Assembly (NCBI GenBank): GCA_916700875.1
Contig: CAKAKS010000039.1
Location: forward strand, 8,519,544 to 8,583,543
Source of the DNA: Sebastes aleutianus
Taxonomy: Eukaryota > Chordata > Actinopteri > Perciformes > Sebastidae
DNA length: 64,000 bases
Direction: 5' to 3'
A model generated the notes under the pieces. The model made no database searches. It saw only the letters and a list, made by a program, of their open reading frames with translations, and was not told the DNA's origin. Shown here piece after piece: positions 41,420 to 46,998 of the stretch. A program made the position numbers and the translations under genes. Positions within the stretch are counted from its first letter, which is position 1; each line of letters opens with the position of its first letter.

Positions 41420-43956
41420 CATACTTTTCACCTGTCATTCACCTCCTCTAGCAAAGTGCCATGGCTCAGTTATTGTGAGTGATTTACTGTAGAGCTGCAC
41501 TTAAAATACGTCATGAGGAGAGTCTGAAATCAGGAGAGAGCAGCAGGAAAGAGCTGTATAAGCAGCAATGGAAGTCATAAATAAAAACCACTCAAGTTTA
41601 GATCATCCATCATCTACTTCAGCAACAGTCTGAAACACGCTCACAGCTCCTCAGTCGAGCGTTACATCTCATCACAGCTGAGGGTCAAATAAAAGTCACT
41701 TTTTCTCGCTTCACCACAAAACACAAAGAAAGTTTTTCAACTGAAACCCAATACCAGTTTATTTGTCTCTTCTTGTTGCTGTGGTAGTTAAGTGCTGCCT
41801 GTCGCTCCTAAATAGCAGCCATCATACAGAACAATGTTTTTTTGTATTTTATTATTATTTTCCTTTTTTCATCAACAACATAACTTTGCAATTCATTCAG
41901 TATGAAATACCAAATACAGACTTGATACTTAATCTTTTTGCACATCAGCACCACATTATCATAAGTATCATGACCTTGAAAAGATTGTGCAAGAAACTGC
42001 GTTTATTCCAAAGAAAGGACCACACGGACCTAGGGGTTGCCTCTTTTGTGGAGGAGGAAATTACTTTTTTTCTAGTAAAGTTATGACTTTATTCTCGTAA
42101 TATTACGACCTTTTTTTCTTGAAAAAATCTGAGTACTCCGTCGTACTCTGAACTGTCACAATCTTAGAAAAATGTGTCTTTTCTGCTGATAAAATACCGC
42201 CACTACCTGACATGACTAAAACAAGAGCAACCTCTATTTCATGAGTAATGAAAGAAGCAAAACATGCAGCTATTTATAAAAAAAAATGTCAAATCAAATC
42301 ACAGGAAAGTATTTCAGTGTCAATACAGCGCACACTCAGTGAATTGTCCTTATCCATTAAACTCTGACCCACTGGTGCTGTGAAACGAACGCCAAGTGTG
42401 ATCTCATACGTTGCAGATAACATCATGAGGTACGCTGCATGTCTACAGTGTTAGTGTGTGGAAATTAGACGGGAGTGAGAGTGTTCAGGTGAGGAAGGCA
42501 GAGGCCCAAACGTTCCCAAGCTGTAAATTAAACAGAGACATCAGGGGGTGATGCACGTCTGCAAACATTCCCGCAATTCTTCACTCCCAATCGTTCGCGG
42601 GGTGTTTTTTGTGATAGCAGTCGCTGGCAGATACTGTGGACGTGTGGTAATGGGGCCATTCTTCTTCATCTTTAGCAATAATAGGGCGGCTCTGCCAAGG
42701 AAAATAATAACGGTAATATCAGAGACGTCTGACAGGGTAAAGAGTTTTGTTGCAAAATGACAAAAAATGATTGATTGTTGGTGTGAAAGTTATCTTAGGG
42801 ACACGTTGAAATAATTATCAGCTGTAACACCTTTTCATTTCACATGCACAACACCTGCGAGGATGGAATAACTTGCAGCATGTTTGTGGACGACTGAGTG
42901 ATGAAATTAACTATTAATATCTAATGGAGCAAGTTGAAAAAACATAAAGTTGCCTCTCAGATTTCCAAGTTCAAATGATGGCTAATAGATGATTTATTGT
43001 TGCATGGGAACACTCTACATGAGGAGAGGAGAAGCAGATGCTGCCACAGGAAAAAATAAATTAATGATAAAATGTCAAAACTGTATATAAAGATAGACGA
43101 GGCGTCTCCACGTCCTCCCGCTGTACGAACGTGAAGCCAAAATATCCCGGATACGGGAGCTGCCATCTTCACCACGGTGGCTGTTAGGCTAGAAAGACTC
43201 AACAACTAACCATAATATCTCTATAAATACATTTTTGATCAAAATGACAATGTTGTATTACACCGACTCGTGATGGTTATGGAAAGTTAAAGTTACATCT
43301 CCTCTCTCATACAAGACCACTTCACTCAGAGCAGCTGTGAATACAGGTATATTCAGACAGACAGGATGAGAAAAATAGTAAACATGTTCTAGTAGAGACC
43401 CAAAATCCAAGTATGAATCTAAAAAATGCGCATGATATGTCCCCTTTAATTATCAGGTTATCTTTGGACTTTCTTTTTTGATTAGCTGATGAATAGTTTA
43501 GTCTATAAAATGGCGTAAAGTACTGAAAAACACAATTTCCGAGAGCCCAAAATTCTGTCCAAAACCAAAAGATATTCAGTCTTATAAAACAGAGAAAACC
43601 AGTAAACATTCAGATTTGAGTAGCTGGAAAAAGACCCTCTCCTTTCCTCTCCCTCCAGCTACACGGTGATGATCGAGTGCTGGCATCCGAAGTCGGAGCG
43701 GCGGCCCACCTTCTCCGAGCTGGTGTCGCGCATCTCCGCCATCTTCTCCAGCTTCAGCGGCGAGCACTACGTCCTGCTCAACACCACCTACGTCAACATC
43801 GAAAAGATGAGCCCTTACCCCTCGCTCCTCACCTCCTCCACCACCACCACCCGCACCGCTTCCTCCTCTTCGTCTTCCTCATCCGACCCTCTCTCCACGT
43901 CCTTGCCGACCCAGTCCCCCCTCTTTTGCCACGTGGAGCGAATCTGCTGCACCTGA
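4017..43956 (+). CDS. met: met receptor tyrosine kinase, exons 4-21 (partial gene; exons 1-3 upstream of window)
   Basis: Hepatocyte growth factor receptor, a single-pass plasma-membrane tyrosine kinase. Ligand binding causes dimerisation, activation-loop autophosphorylation and recruitment of adaptors to two tail tyrosines. The coding segments, each described separately below, are: 4017-4145, 4404-4580, 7420-7577, 8149-8263, 9377-9513, 9962-10129, 10581-10680, 22400-22609, 26168-26317, 29684-29837, 31108-31242, 33330-33596, 36939-37019, 39928-40109, 40271-40380, 40612-40777, 41218-41354 and 43659-43956. They sum to 2874 nt with phase kept at all 17 junctions, and every intron is GT/AG. Encoded order: end of SEMA, PSI, IPT1-4, transmembrane helix, juxtamembrane, kinase, docking tail. 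The number of exons equals human MET 4-21. The product is MET rather than the paralogue MST1R/RON: it has the MET-type juxtamembrane (HLDRL, ESVDYR), the activation loop YDKEYYSV and the tail tyrosine pair in YVLL and YVNI. Identity was judged by recalled family similarity, not by a search. Confidence 0.97.
4404..4580 (+). CDS. met: met exon 5: PSI (cysteine-rich) module
   Basis: 177 nt, phase 0/0, 59 codons, beginning ITKVPLIG. It has eight cysteines in the plexin-semaphorin-integrin pattern (GC, TC, SC, CGWC, RC, QC, YC), all in register with human MET. The PSI knot orients the SEMA head on the IPT stalk. Acceptor cctag, donor gtaacc. Confidence 0.96.
4581..7419 (+). other. met intron 5
   Basis: 2.8 kb without exons. 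4850-5640 contains ggttaggtttagtcaaagat-type sequence, related to pieces at 16990-17100, 37950-38030 and 52930-53090, probably an old dispersed repeat. A LINE tail ends at 7014. Confidence 0.6.
6771..7014 (+). mobile_element. LINE 3' tail in met intron 5
   Basis: T-rich 3'-UTR-like sequence ending tctccccggggatcaataaa then gtatttctgattctgat, with the short GATTCT iteration typical of fish LINE tails. Truncated, no coding remnant. Confidence 0.6.
7420..7577 (+). CDS. met: met exon 6: start of IPT1
   Basis: 158 nt, phase 0 in, ends after two bases of a codon. It starts VFPTSGPIRGSAMVTICG, the typical opening of an IPT/TIG immunoglobulin-like fold, and contains KNFGFNK, equivalent to human WDFGFRR. 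The acceptor is gtgcgttag and the donor is gtgtgt. The 2.8-kb intron before it is filled with repeat remnants. Confidence 0.95.
8149..8263 (+). CDS. met: met exon 7: end of IPT1
   Basis: 115 nt. It completes the split codon and then adds 38 codons: WTELQCSP near the start, then NFTPSGHTVKVTSGH, ending GFTFV, the last strand of IPT1 (human TFSYV). NFT is a possible N-glycosylation sequon. Acceptor tgtttag, donor gtaaga. Confidence 0.94.
8404..8575 (+). mobile_element. tRNA-derived SINE-like element in met intron 7
   Basis: Starts ggggcggctcagtgggtaga, close to an RNA polymerase III A box (cGGCTCAGTGGG, 11 of 12). About 36 bp later comes GGTTCAATCCC, a good B box. The rest (gaagtgtccttgagcgagac, then the end near taggatgggttaaatgcaga) is a sequence common in fish genomes. 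It is not a working tRNA: no cloverleaf or anticodon stem could be drawn. A short related piece (gtgtccttgagcaaggcac) occurs near 58034. Confidence 0.6.
9377..9513 (+). CDS. met: met exon 8: start of IPT2
   Basis: 137 nt, phase 0 in, ends on two bases of a codon. Reads DPVIHEIFPTFGPKSGNT, then LTIRGAFLDTGN and VTIGKAACKIQR. This aligns throughout with human IPT2 (DPVITSISPKYGP, LTLTGNYLNSGN, ISIGGKTC). Acceptor gtccag, donor gtcagt. Confidence 0.96.
9962..10129 (+). CDS. met: met exon 9: end of IPT2 and start of IPT3
   Basis: 168 nt. The split serine codon is followed by LTSTMLTCKTPLHGGIPS, then VKLTVDSVER, VQFTYNQDP and IQPSRSFV. Human has ILECYTPAQ, VKLKIDLANR, IFSYREDP and IHPTKSFI. The YNQDP motif marks the IPT2/IPT3 boundary. 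Acceptor catcag, donor gttagt. Confidence 0.95.
10581..10680 (+). CDS. met: met exon 10: IPT3
   Basis: 100 nt, the length I recall for the human exon. It completes a serine codon, then reads GGCTVSAHGFFLQSG and ends EVFHV. Human has SGGSTITGVGKNL and ends NFTV. The fish sequence has a cysteine where human has serine in GGST. The longest intron of the window (11.7 kb) follows it. Acceptor atgtag, donor gtgagt. Confidence 0.92.
11205..11397 (+). mobile_element. Fragment of the AGGGCTGTC family, met intron 10
   Basis: Contains gtttggagcgttatttaacc, tagtatgacatggttggtac, a long A run, then GCGTTA iterations. It ends gacagccctaa at 11387-11397, the inverse of the family's start. Confidence 0.6.
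13868..13907. repeat. (CA)n microsatellite
   Basis: CA run of about 40 bp with one TC interruption, in met intron 10. Confidence 0.95.
14464..15126 (+). mobile_element. Non-autonomous DNA element with AGGGCTGTC end, met intron 10
   Basis: Starts agggctgtcaatcgattcaa followed by repeated ATTAATCGCA-like motifs. It contains gtgggtacccatagaaccca, gtcaagggacccctttga and tttggagcgttatttaacct. It shares its 3' part with 11205-11397, and its start resembles 49680-49740. No protein is encoded. Confidence 0.6.
15125..15253. mobile_element. Solo arm of the fold-back family, met intron 10
   Basis: Matches the right arm of the 1440-2250 element (ctccctcaatactggac, then cataaattgttgtccctatt, ataggg tccaggttgat). 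It keeps the terminal sequence ttaccctttaa that is lost there. It directly abuts the end of another element (14464-15126). Confidence 0.75.
17666..17941 (-). pseudogene. RecQ-helicase-like fragment, copy 2 (met intron 10, reverse)
   Basis: On the minus strand: SPEEVSVAAAIASVLSELES, then SSLKEEQRMALKAFLDGQ and PLLLSGFGE. The Walker A region is broken by a two-base loss relative to copy 1 (ggctttggagag against ggctttggaaagag), which shifts the frame. The flanks match copy 1 on both sides: gcgtcctgtgaggagct upstream, gattgacagatggttcgtcc downstream. About 27 bp upstream are missing. Confidence 0.6.
19300..19515. repeat. A/T-rich (AAAT/AATA)n low-complexity tract
   Basis: Iterations of AAATAAAT and AATAGATA over about 215 bp in met intron 10. 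Confidence 0.9.
21362..21908 (+). repeat. Dispersed repeat family D1, copy 1 (met intron 10)
   Basis: About 550 bp starting gtctgaaaagtgaagccaat and containing ccagcagggggcgactcctc, gattgtatagaagtctatga, aatacagcatgatgttcatt and ggtgactacgtccacttcct. Highly similar to 25443-25958, with a shorter relative at 48965-49120. Non-coding; probably a non-autonomous mobile element. Confidence 0.85.
22400..22609 (+). CDS. met: met exon 11: end of IPT3 and start of IPT4
   Basis: 210 nt, phase 0/0, 70 codons. Contains SCVYAENRTSIQCTTPSL, then FVLDGYSTDQWDLIYVEDPLF, ending VELK. Human counterparts are [28 protein letters not shown] and LEIK. NRT is a potential N-glycosylation sequon. Acceptor cctccag, donor gtaaga. 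Confidence 0.97.
22794..23060 (+). repeat. Dispersed repeat family D2, copy 1 (met intron 11)
   Basis: Shares acatgtcttctttcagacta, tctgtagatttctcctaaat and tcatttgcatatttaa with 27060-27350, in the same orientation and about 4.3 kb apart. Non-coding. Confidence 0.75.
23886..24025. repeat. Two-copy 64-bp tandem repeat, met intron 11
   Basis: catttaacgccatccgataa at 23897 and catttagcgccatctgataa at 23961 begin similar, diverged units that end in agtaaagggcaaa and aataaaagacaaa respectively. Confidence 0.6.
25443..25958 (+). repeat. Dispersed repeat family D1, copy 2 (met intron 11)
   Basis: Same orientation as copy 1; lacks the first 80 bp or so. Retains tctgattgtatagaagtcta through tggctgacgtcaaggtgact and ends tatatacagtctatggtct. 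It finishes about 210 bp before met exon 12. Confidence 0.85.
26168..26317 (+). CDS. met: met exon 12: IPT4
   Basis: 150 nt, phase 0/0, 50 codons. Starts GDRMDREAMKCQVLTVSN, then RSCESLILIG, LECTVPNEL and LQVE. Human has GNDIDPEAVKGEVLKVGN, KSCENIHL, LCTVPNDL and LNIE. It is preceded by a strong pyrimidine tract (26036-26162). Acceptor actgcag, donor gtgaga. Confidence 0.97.
26597..26638. repeat. (CA)n microsatellite with CG interruptions
   Basis: CACACACG-type compound run in met intron 12. Confidence 0.93.
27060..27350 (+). repeat. Dispersed repeat family D2, copy 2 (met intron 12)
   Basis: Direct-orientation partner of 22794-23060, with small indels. Contains acatgtcttctttcagacta and aaaaataattgtcttagtgt. 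Confidence 0.75.
28185..28241. repeat. (CA)n microsatellite
   Basis: CA run of about 57 bp preceded by a C tract, met intron 12. Confidence 0.97.
29104..29138. repeat. (CA)n microsatellite
   Basis: CA run of about 35 bp, met intron 12. Confidence 0.96.
29684..29837 (+). CDS. met: met exon 13: membrane-proximal stalk and transmembrane helix
   Basis: 154 nt, phase 0 in, ends after one base of a codon. Starts WHQADSIMHLGKVTL, then QDFTGLIVGCVCVS, and a hydrophobic run LLLMLLGTLLMW followed by the basic stop-transfer RRNKH. This matches human WKQAISSTVLGKVIV, QNFTGLIAG and the transmembrane helix ending WLKKRKQ. It anchors the receptor, so everything after it is cytoplasmic. Acceptor cctcag, donor gtaaga. 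Confidence 0.97.
30180..30540. repeat. Degenerate T-rich minisatellite (about 40-bp motif), met intron 13
   Basis: Repeated imperfect motif of the form TTTTTTCTCGTAAATTTATGACTTTATAATCTCAGAGAATAT broken by point changes and insertions. The same motif recurs at 39229-39360 (inverted), 39640-39860 and weakly at 42060-42130. Confidence 0.7.
31108..31242 (+). CDS. met: met exon 14: juxtamembrane regulatory exon
   Basis: 135 nt (human 141), entered after one codon base and left after one, so exact skipping would keep the frame, as in human. It encodes DLSEVWYDGRGHIQHLDRL, then ANARSVSPTNEMVS and HESVDYRTNLLE. DYR holds the tyrosine equivalent to human Y1003, the CBL-binding site that drives receptor ubiquitylation. 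ESVD, the caspase cleavage motif, is kept. At the position of the human inhibitory serine S985 the fish has asparagine (LANAR against LVSAR). Acceptor cttctag, donor gtacgt. Confidence 0.97.
32213..32484. mobile_element. Short inverted-repeat element (about 272 bp), met intron 14
   Basis: The left end is taggactgccccctcttagt then ttgactaatcg. The right end is cgattagtcgac, then ggtcgaggacagccctag. The two ends are imperfect reverse complements. No coding capacity; a MITE-like, hAT-type end is possible (inference). Confidence 0.6.
33330..33596 (+). CDS. met: met exon 15: juxtamembrane to start of kinase domain
   Basis: 267 nt. It encodes DQGTDRPETCRGAPPIYG, a glycine-rich stretch (LGALGGGIRMGVRMDG), ELVSPLLMAPVHIDPS, VQHVVIAREQLLLHLN and VIGRG. 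The second half matches human ISSPLLQNTVHIDLS, VQHVVIGPSSLIVHFN and VIGRG. The glycine-rich middle replaces a shorter, unrelated human sequence. VIGRG begins the ATP-binding glycine loop. Acceptor ctccag, donor gtcggt. Confidence 0.96.
34459..34960. mobile_element. About 0.5-kb MITE with TIRs, met intron 15
   Basis: The left terminus CAGGGGTCAGCTGCATAAA (34459-34477) and right terminus TTTATGCAACTGGCCCCTG (34942-34960) are inverted with two mismatches in 19. The interior has an open stretch (34590-34790) with KVNGINPTDIRSVKDVQKKK. This faintly resembles the Myb/SANT-like protein of PIF/Harbinger transposons, which is inference. No clear target duplication was seen. Confidence 0.65.
35318..35480 (-). 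mobile_element. LINE 3' tail, minus strand, in met intron 15
   Basis: Read on the minus strand, the sequence contains accaataaacttgaatctga followed by ttctgat, a LINE-type tail. It is inserted opposite to met. The 5' limit is uncertain. Confidence 0.5.
35976..36304. mobile_element. Palindromic element with nested TIRs, met intron 15
   Basis: 35976-36110 forms a long hairpin. GGGATAATGTACAGC and GTCATTGTTGTGAAATAAAC in the left arm recur inverted in the right arm, with arms of about 60 bp and a short loop. Next to it, 36112-36304 is bounded by a perfect 14-bp inverted repeat (TTTATTACACGGCT). Inside that, tagcaacggtctgttata occurs twice in tandem and once inverted. Confidence 0.85.
36939..37019 (+). 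CDS. met: met exon 16: kinase glycine loop and catalytic lysine
   Basis: 81 nt, entered and left after one codon base. Reads GHFGCVFHGTLLEPDGQ, then CAVKSLN. The glycine-rich loop is intact (human GHFGCVYHG, with Y replaced by F). The lysine in AVKSL is the ATP-anchoring residue equivalent to human K1110. Acceptor cctgcag, donor gtgagt. Confidence 0.97.
37329..37825. mobile_element. About 0.5-kb TIR element, met intron 16
   Basis: Starts atagtgtgtaggatttagtg and ends gaaatgttacacactgt, an imperfect inverted pair. The interior includes gttgcagattgcaaccaact. The same 5' end occurs at 57331-57395 and the same 3' end at 45262-45301. Non-coding, and a family I recognise as common in fish genomes. 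Confidence 0.7.
39229..39860. repeat. Inverted minisatellite clusters flanking a degraded insert, met intron 16
   Basis: At 39229-39360 the motif reads in the A-rich sense (gattataaagtcataaatct, aatttacgagaaaaaaactc). At 39640-39860 it reads in the T-rich sense (tttatgactttataacctca, tttttttctcataaatttac). Between them lies a degraded relative of the 37329 family (gcggtaacgtgagccgtcga). The second cluster ends about 70 bp before exon 17. Confidence 0.7.
39928..40109 (+). CDS. met: met exon 17: kinase N-lobe, alpha-C helix and hinge
   Basis: 182 nt, ending in phase 0. Reads RITDLEEVSQFLKEGIIMKD, then FSHANVLSLLGICLPPEG, LVVLPYMKHGDLRNFIR and DEGH. The glutamate of LKEG is the alpha-C residue that pairs with the catalytic lysine. 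LPYMKHG is the hinge (human P1158-Y1159-M1160). It lies 60-70 bp after a degenerate A/T-rich repeat cluster. Acceptor tataaag, donor gtatgt. Confidence 0.98.
40271..40380 (+). CDS. met: met exon 18: kinase catalytic loop
   Basis: 110 nt, phase 0 in, ends on two bases of a methionine codon. NPTVKDLMGFGLQVARGMEY, then LASKKFVHRDLAARNCM. HRDLAARN is the receptor-tyrosine-kinase catalytic loop, with the catalytic aspartate present (human D1204). Acceptor cccacag, donor gtgagt. Confidence 0.98.
40612..40777 (+). CDS. met: met exon 19: DFG and activation loop
   Basis: 166 nt, ending in phase 0. MLDESYTVKVADFGLARD, then [20 protein letters not shown] and WMALESLQTHKFTTKSDV. DFG binds magnesium. The paired tyrosines in KEYYSV are the autophosphorylation sites equivalent to human Y1234/Y1235. 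Human has [21 protein letters not shown], so the fish differs at only three positions there. Acceptor cgacag, donor gtgagg. Confidence 0.99.
41218..41354 (+). CDS. met: met exon 20: kinase C-lobe
   Basis: 137 nt, phase 0 in, ends on two bases of a leucine codon. WSFGVLLWELMTRGAPPYSD, then VNSFDITVFLLQGRRLLQP and EFCPDA. The aspartate ending exon 19 with WSFG forms the conserved DVWSFG motif of the F helix. The donor is gtaagt, and a (CA)n run starts about 7 bp after it. Confidence 0.98.
41355..43658 (+). other. met intron 20
   Basis: Contains the donor-adjacent microsatellite, a small motif related to the minisatellite (42060-42130), and near 43200-43450 a sequence ending catgatatgtcccctttaa that looks like the end of a dispersed element. 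No exon seen. Confidence 0.55.
41362..41420. repeat. (CA)n/(TA)n microsatellite next to exon 20 donor
   Basis: Begins seven bases after the end of met exon 20: CACACACACATATA, then CA iterations, then TATATATA. It directly abuts the gtaagt donor. Confidence 0.95.
43659..43956 (+). CDS. met: met exon 21: end of kinase, docking tail and stop
   Basis: 298 nt including TGA at 43954-43956. It completes a leucine, then YTVMIECWHPKSERRPTF, SELVSRISAIFSSFSGEH, YVLLNTTYVNI and SPYPSLLT. The two tyrosines match human Y1349 and Y1356, the multifunctional docking site. The second keeps Asn at +2 (YVNI), the GRB2-type motif. PYPSLL (human Y1365) is also conserved. After this the tail becomes Thr/Ser-rich (four Thr, then a run of eight Ser) and ends HVERICCT, with no resemblance to the human end (ADDEVDTRPASFWETS). 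Acceptor cctccag. Confidence 0.97.
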
Positions 43957-45261
43957 GAGAGGAAAATAGAGGGGAAAAAAAGACTCAGATGATTGAGATA
44001 AAGAGCAAGGAAGAACGCAGTGAGGTGATGAAGAACTACTGTATTTACTTGCTAAACACTGGACACTGTATGCTGAGGAAAAACACAGTTTTTGGAGCTT
44101 TGACTGTTCACTCAATGTACATAGATCGTCTACAAACATCGCCAAACGACAGAGTCCTCCGTGAACTATAGGGCTGACCTTATCGACTTTTCTGACCTTT
44201 CATCGACGCCGGGGAGCACGAGGTCAAGCATCCTGCGTCCTCTACAAGACAATTACAAGGCACAGGAACTCCTCCTCGAAGATCCCCGGTGGACAAAGCC
44301 ACTGTCTCAGAAGCACCATTCATCAAACATCTCATTGACTGCTGTACCCACACAGGGAGAGGATAGATTTACTGCTCCTGCTCCTCTCTGGGTGGCATCG
44401 TGTGCTTCGATACGCGGAGGTGGCTCGGACCTTTTTCTCTGTCTCTAATGTGAATGTTTGACAAATGGCCATGTATTGTGTCGTATAGAAAATGTCACGC
44501 CACCTCCTCACGCGCCTGCACTCAAGAGAGAATGAAGCCTGCTTTGATAGATTGTGGCGCCTCGGGTAAATAGGCGCTGTGGAGGTCGATGGTGGCAGGT
44601 AACAGAGGAAGAGCAGCGTAGGTGTAAGGTGGGATGTGAAAAACAAAACCTGCTGCCTGTGTGCAGTTCACTGGATGCTTTATTTGTATAATTACATATT
44701 AGCTTTTGATATGCTTGGAGAAAAAAAAATGTCTTGCAGCCTCGCCGTGACTCACCTGTGTGAAATCCCCAGATGTTTCCAGGTGAAAAGGGTCAGAAAC
44801 ACCTTTTATTTTGTCCCATCATGTCAAAACAGTACAACTCTGACAACATGCAGCCACCTGAAAGCTTTGAGGTTTTCTTGGAAAGAAAAAGGAGAGCAAA
44901 TGAGAATATTCTGGGATTTTTCCGGTCGCTTAAGTCTCAGTTAAACATGATTTATGTTTGCACCATCAGACGGCTGGTTTTCGCCTGTCCACACACATCC
45001 AAATTTTTCTAACTACGCAGATGCGGATGGGCAGAGGAAATGTAGAACTTGAAGAGCTTTGAGAATGTCTGTTTGCCGCAGGACGAAACACAAACAGAGT
45101 ATGACAGATCCAAATGTTTCCTTGTCACGATTCCACGTCAGCTCATGTCCGCGCACTGACAGCTGCGGACACCATGGACGCTACGTGAACTACGTAGTGT
45201 ATATACTGTCCGCCTGGAGAACGTGCTCCATAAATCCATAGTAGATCGCCAAGCTACTTTA

Positions 45262-45301
45262 TTCCATTTCTGCCAATAGATCCCCCTGAATGTTACACAC
45301 T
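45262..45301. mobile_element. 3' fragment of the 37329 element family, inside met 3' UTR
   Basis: attccatttctgccaataga then tccccctgaatgttacacac matches the 3' terminus of the element at 37329-37825. Confidence 0.55.
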
Positions 45302-46188
45302 ACAAGTAAAGTTTGGTCAAAATTTCAACAAAGAGTTCACTAAGAGCTTCAATTACAGTTTTTACCTCAAAGGGTTCCTGTGTTCATCCGGCTTCAGTCT
45401 GTTGTTATGTTACTATCAGTGACAGCTGTGTATCACTGTATCTTTATGACGACTGTGCATTAAGTCATTATGAAGAAATATGTTACAAGGCCGTACCATG
45501 TGTGTGTTTGCAAATTTTAGTGTCTTAACTTCAACTTTAGTTGACCACTTTTAAAAACACGTTATACAGTTTTTATTCCTTTCTAGCAGCCACTGGCTTC
45601 CATTCATTTCATCACAGTCAACATCAAGTCTATGTAAAGTTACGTAAAGATAGATTTCTTTTAAGTGTGTACTACATTATGTCATACTGTAATGTAGAGA
45701 TGTCCCAATTGATGATCATATTGACTATGGGCGATTGAATAAATGAATGCCAGTTGCTGAGGCCCCTGAGCATTTATTTTTGGGAACCTGTATTCATAAA
45801 TTGTATACAGAAATTTTCTAAAACACAGAAGCCTGATTTAAGTGTTTAGTTGTGATTCAAATTAAACAGAATTTGTTGCATATGTGCTAAAACTTGCAAA
45901 ACCACTGCTGAGGTCAACGCCCCCTTTTATGTTTGCTTTGTGTATCAGATTATGTTTTTGTTTTTTATCTGAATGGCTGCTGATGTGACTGGGCCATTGA
46001 CGGACAGGTATGAATGTTTGCTATGACAAGAAAATTGCTGTACTATATTTTTGTATTGATGATGAGCCTCTTCTGTAAATCTGGTCCAGTTGGACGACCA
46101 GCGGTGAGTGAATAGTGAACACCAACTTTGAACAAAGCCACCTAATCAACCTTTTTGTTTTCTAGACGAACCACTGCCATTTTTTGTA

Positions 46189-46194
46189 AATAAA
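46189..46194 (+). terminator. poly(A) signal AATAAA of met
   Basis: Canonical AATAAA about 2.23 kb after the stop codon, followed by GT-rich sequence (gaggatctgtgtgggtttg), as expected for a cleavage site. A CACTGCCA motif lies about 10 bp upstream. Confidence 0.65.
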
Positions 46195-46506
46195 GCGAAG
46201 GGATGGTTTGAGGATCTGTGTGGGTTTGCAGCAGGCGGAGTCTGTCTGATAAACATGTGGGCGGATGCTCATTTAGCTCCTGATCATTACAGCTAGATCA
46301 CCGTGCAAACAGTAAAGGGTTGAATAAACCACCACCTCGCACGATACTCAAAGACTGCTGTCACTTTGATCATGTGATTCTCCACCACTTTGTCTGTGCT
46401 CAACACTGTCTGTTTTCTCTGTGTGTGTATATGTATGATGTTGTTGTACATAAAAAATCCTGAAGGTACATGTTCCTATGTAATGTCAAATCAACTTTGT
46501 CGGTGT

Positions 46507-46512
46507 AATAAA
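46507..46512 (+). terminator. alternative distal poly(A) signal AATAAA
   Basis: Second canonical hexamer (gtaataaagc) about 2.55 kb after the stop, followed by a T-rich tract. Immediately afterwards the sequence becomes a long A/T simple repeat, so the transcript probably ends here at the latest. Confidence 0.55.
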
Positions 46513-46619
46513 GCTATACTATCAGAGTTAACTGCTTTTTTTTATTTTTTATTTTTTGTGATCAAATTGTATGGGTTTTAAAGATATGCATTGGAAATTA
46601 TTACATGGCATTTCATAAT

Positions 46620-46998
46620 ATTTATAAAAAAAAAAAGATTTAAAATTTGAACAAAATGTACATAATTTAAAACTAAACATTAATTGAAAAAATATAATAA
46701 TAATAATAATAATAACATTTAAAATATTATAATAATTCTAAAAGATTTAAAAAATATTAGATGATTAAAAAATAATAAATATACTAATATTTAAATAATT
46801 ATTTTTTATTTTTTTAATTAGTAATCATAATTAAAATGATAATAACATTTAAAATATAATAGTAGTTTAATTATTTTTAACAAAAAATATATGATAAAAA
46901 AATAAATATAATAACATTTAAATTATTATTTATTTATTTAATAATCACAAATTATTATTATTATTCATAATAATAATAATAATAATAATAATAATAGT
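46620..46998. repeat. A/T-rich low-complexity tract ending in (AAT)n
   Basis: Directly downstream of the distal met poly(A) signal: imperfect AAT/ATT iterations, ending with a clean (AAT)n run near 46968-46996. Confidence 0.93.

Larger units (their letters stand above)
43957..46530 (+). other. met: met 3' UTR (inferred extent)
   Basis: Non-coding sequence after the met stop with no further conserved exon. Three AATAAA hexamers could end the transcript: 45738, 46189 and 46507. Those at 46189 and 46507 are followed by G/T- or T-rich sequence. It includes a short 3' fragment of a dispersed element near 45262-45301. The exact end is inferred. Confidence 0.7.

Noticed and set aside
4017..43956. 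Assignment of the kinase gene to the paralogue mst1r (RON)
   Set aside because: The juxtamembrane (HLDRL, ESVDYR), the activation loop (YDKEYYSV) and the tail (YVLL, YVNI, PYPSLL) fit MET, and the neighbouring gene is capza2, as in the MET locus.
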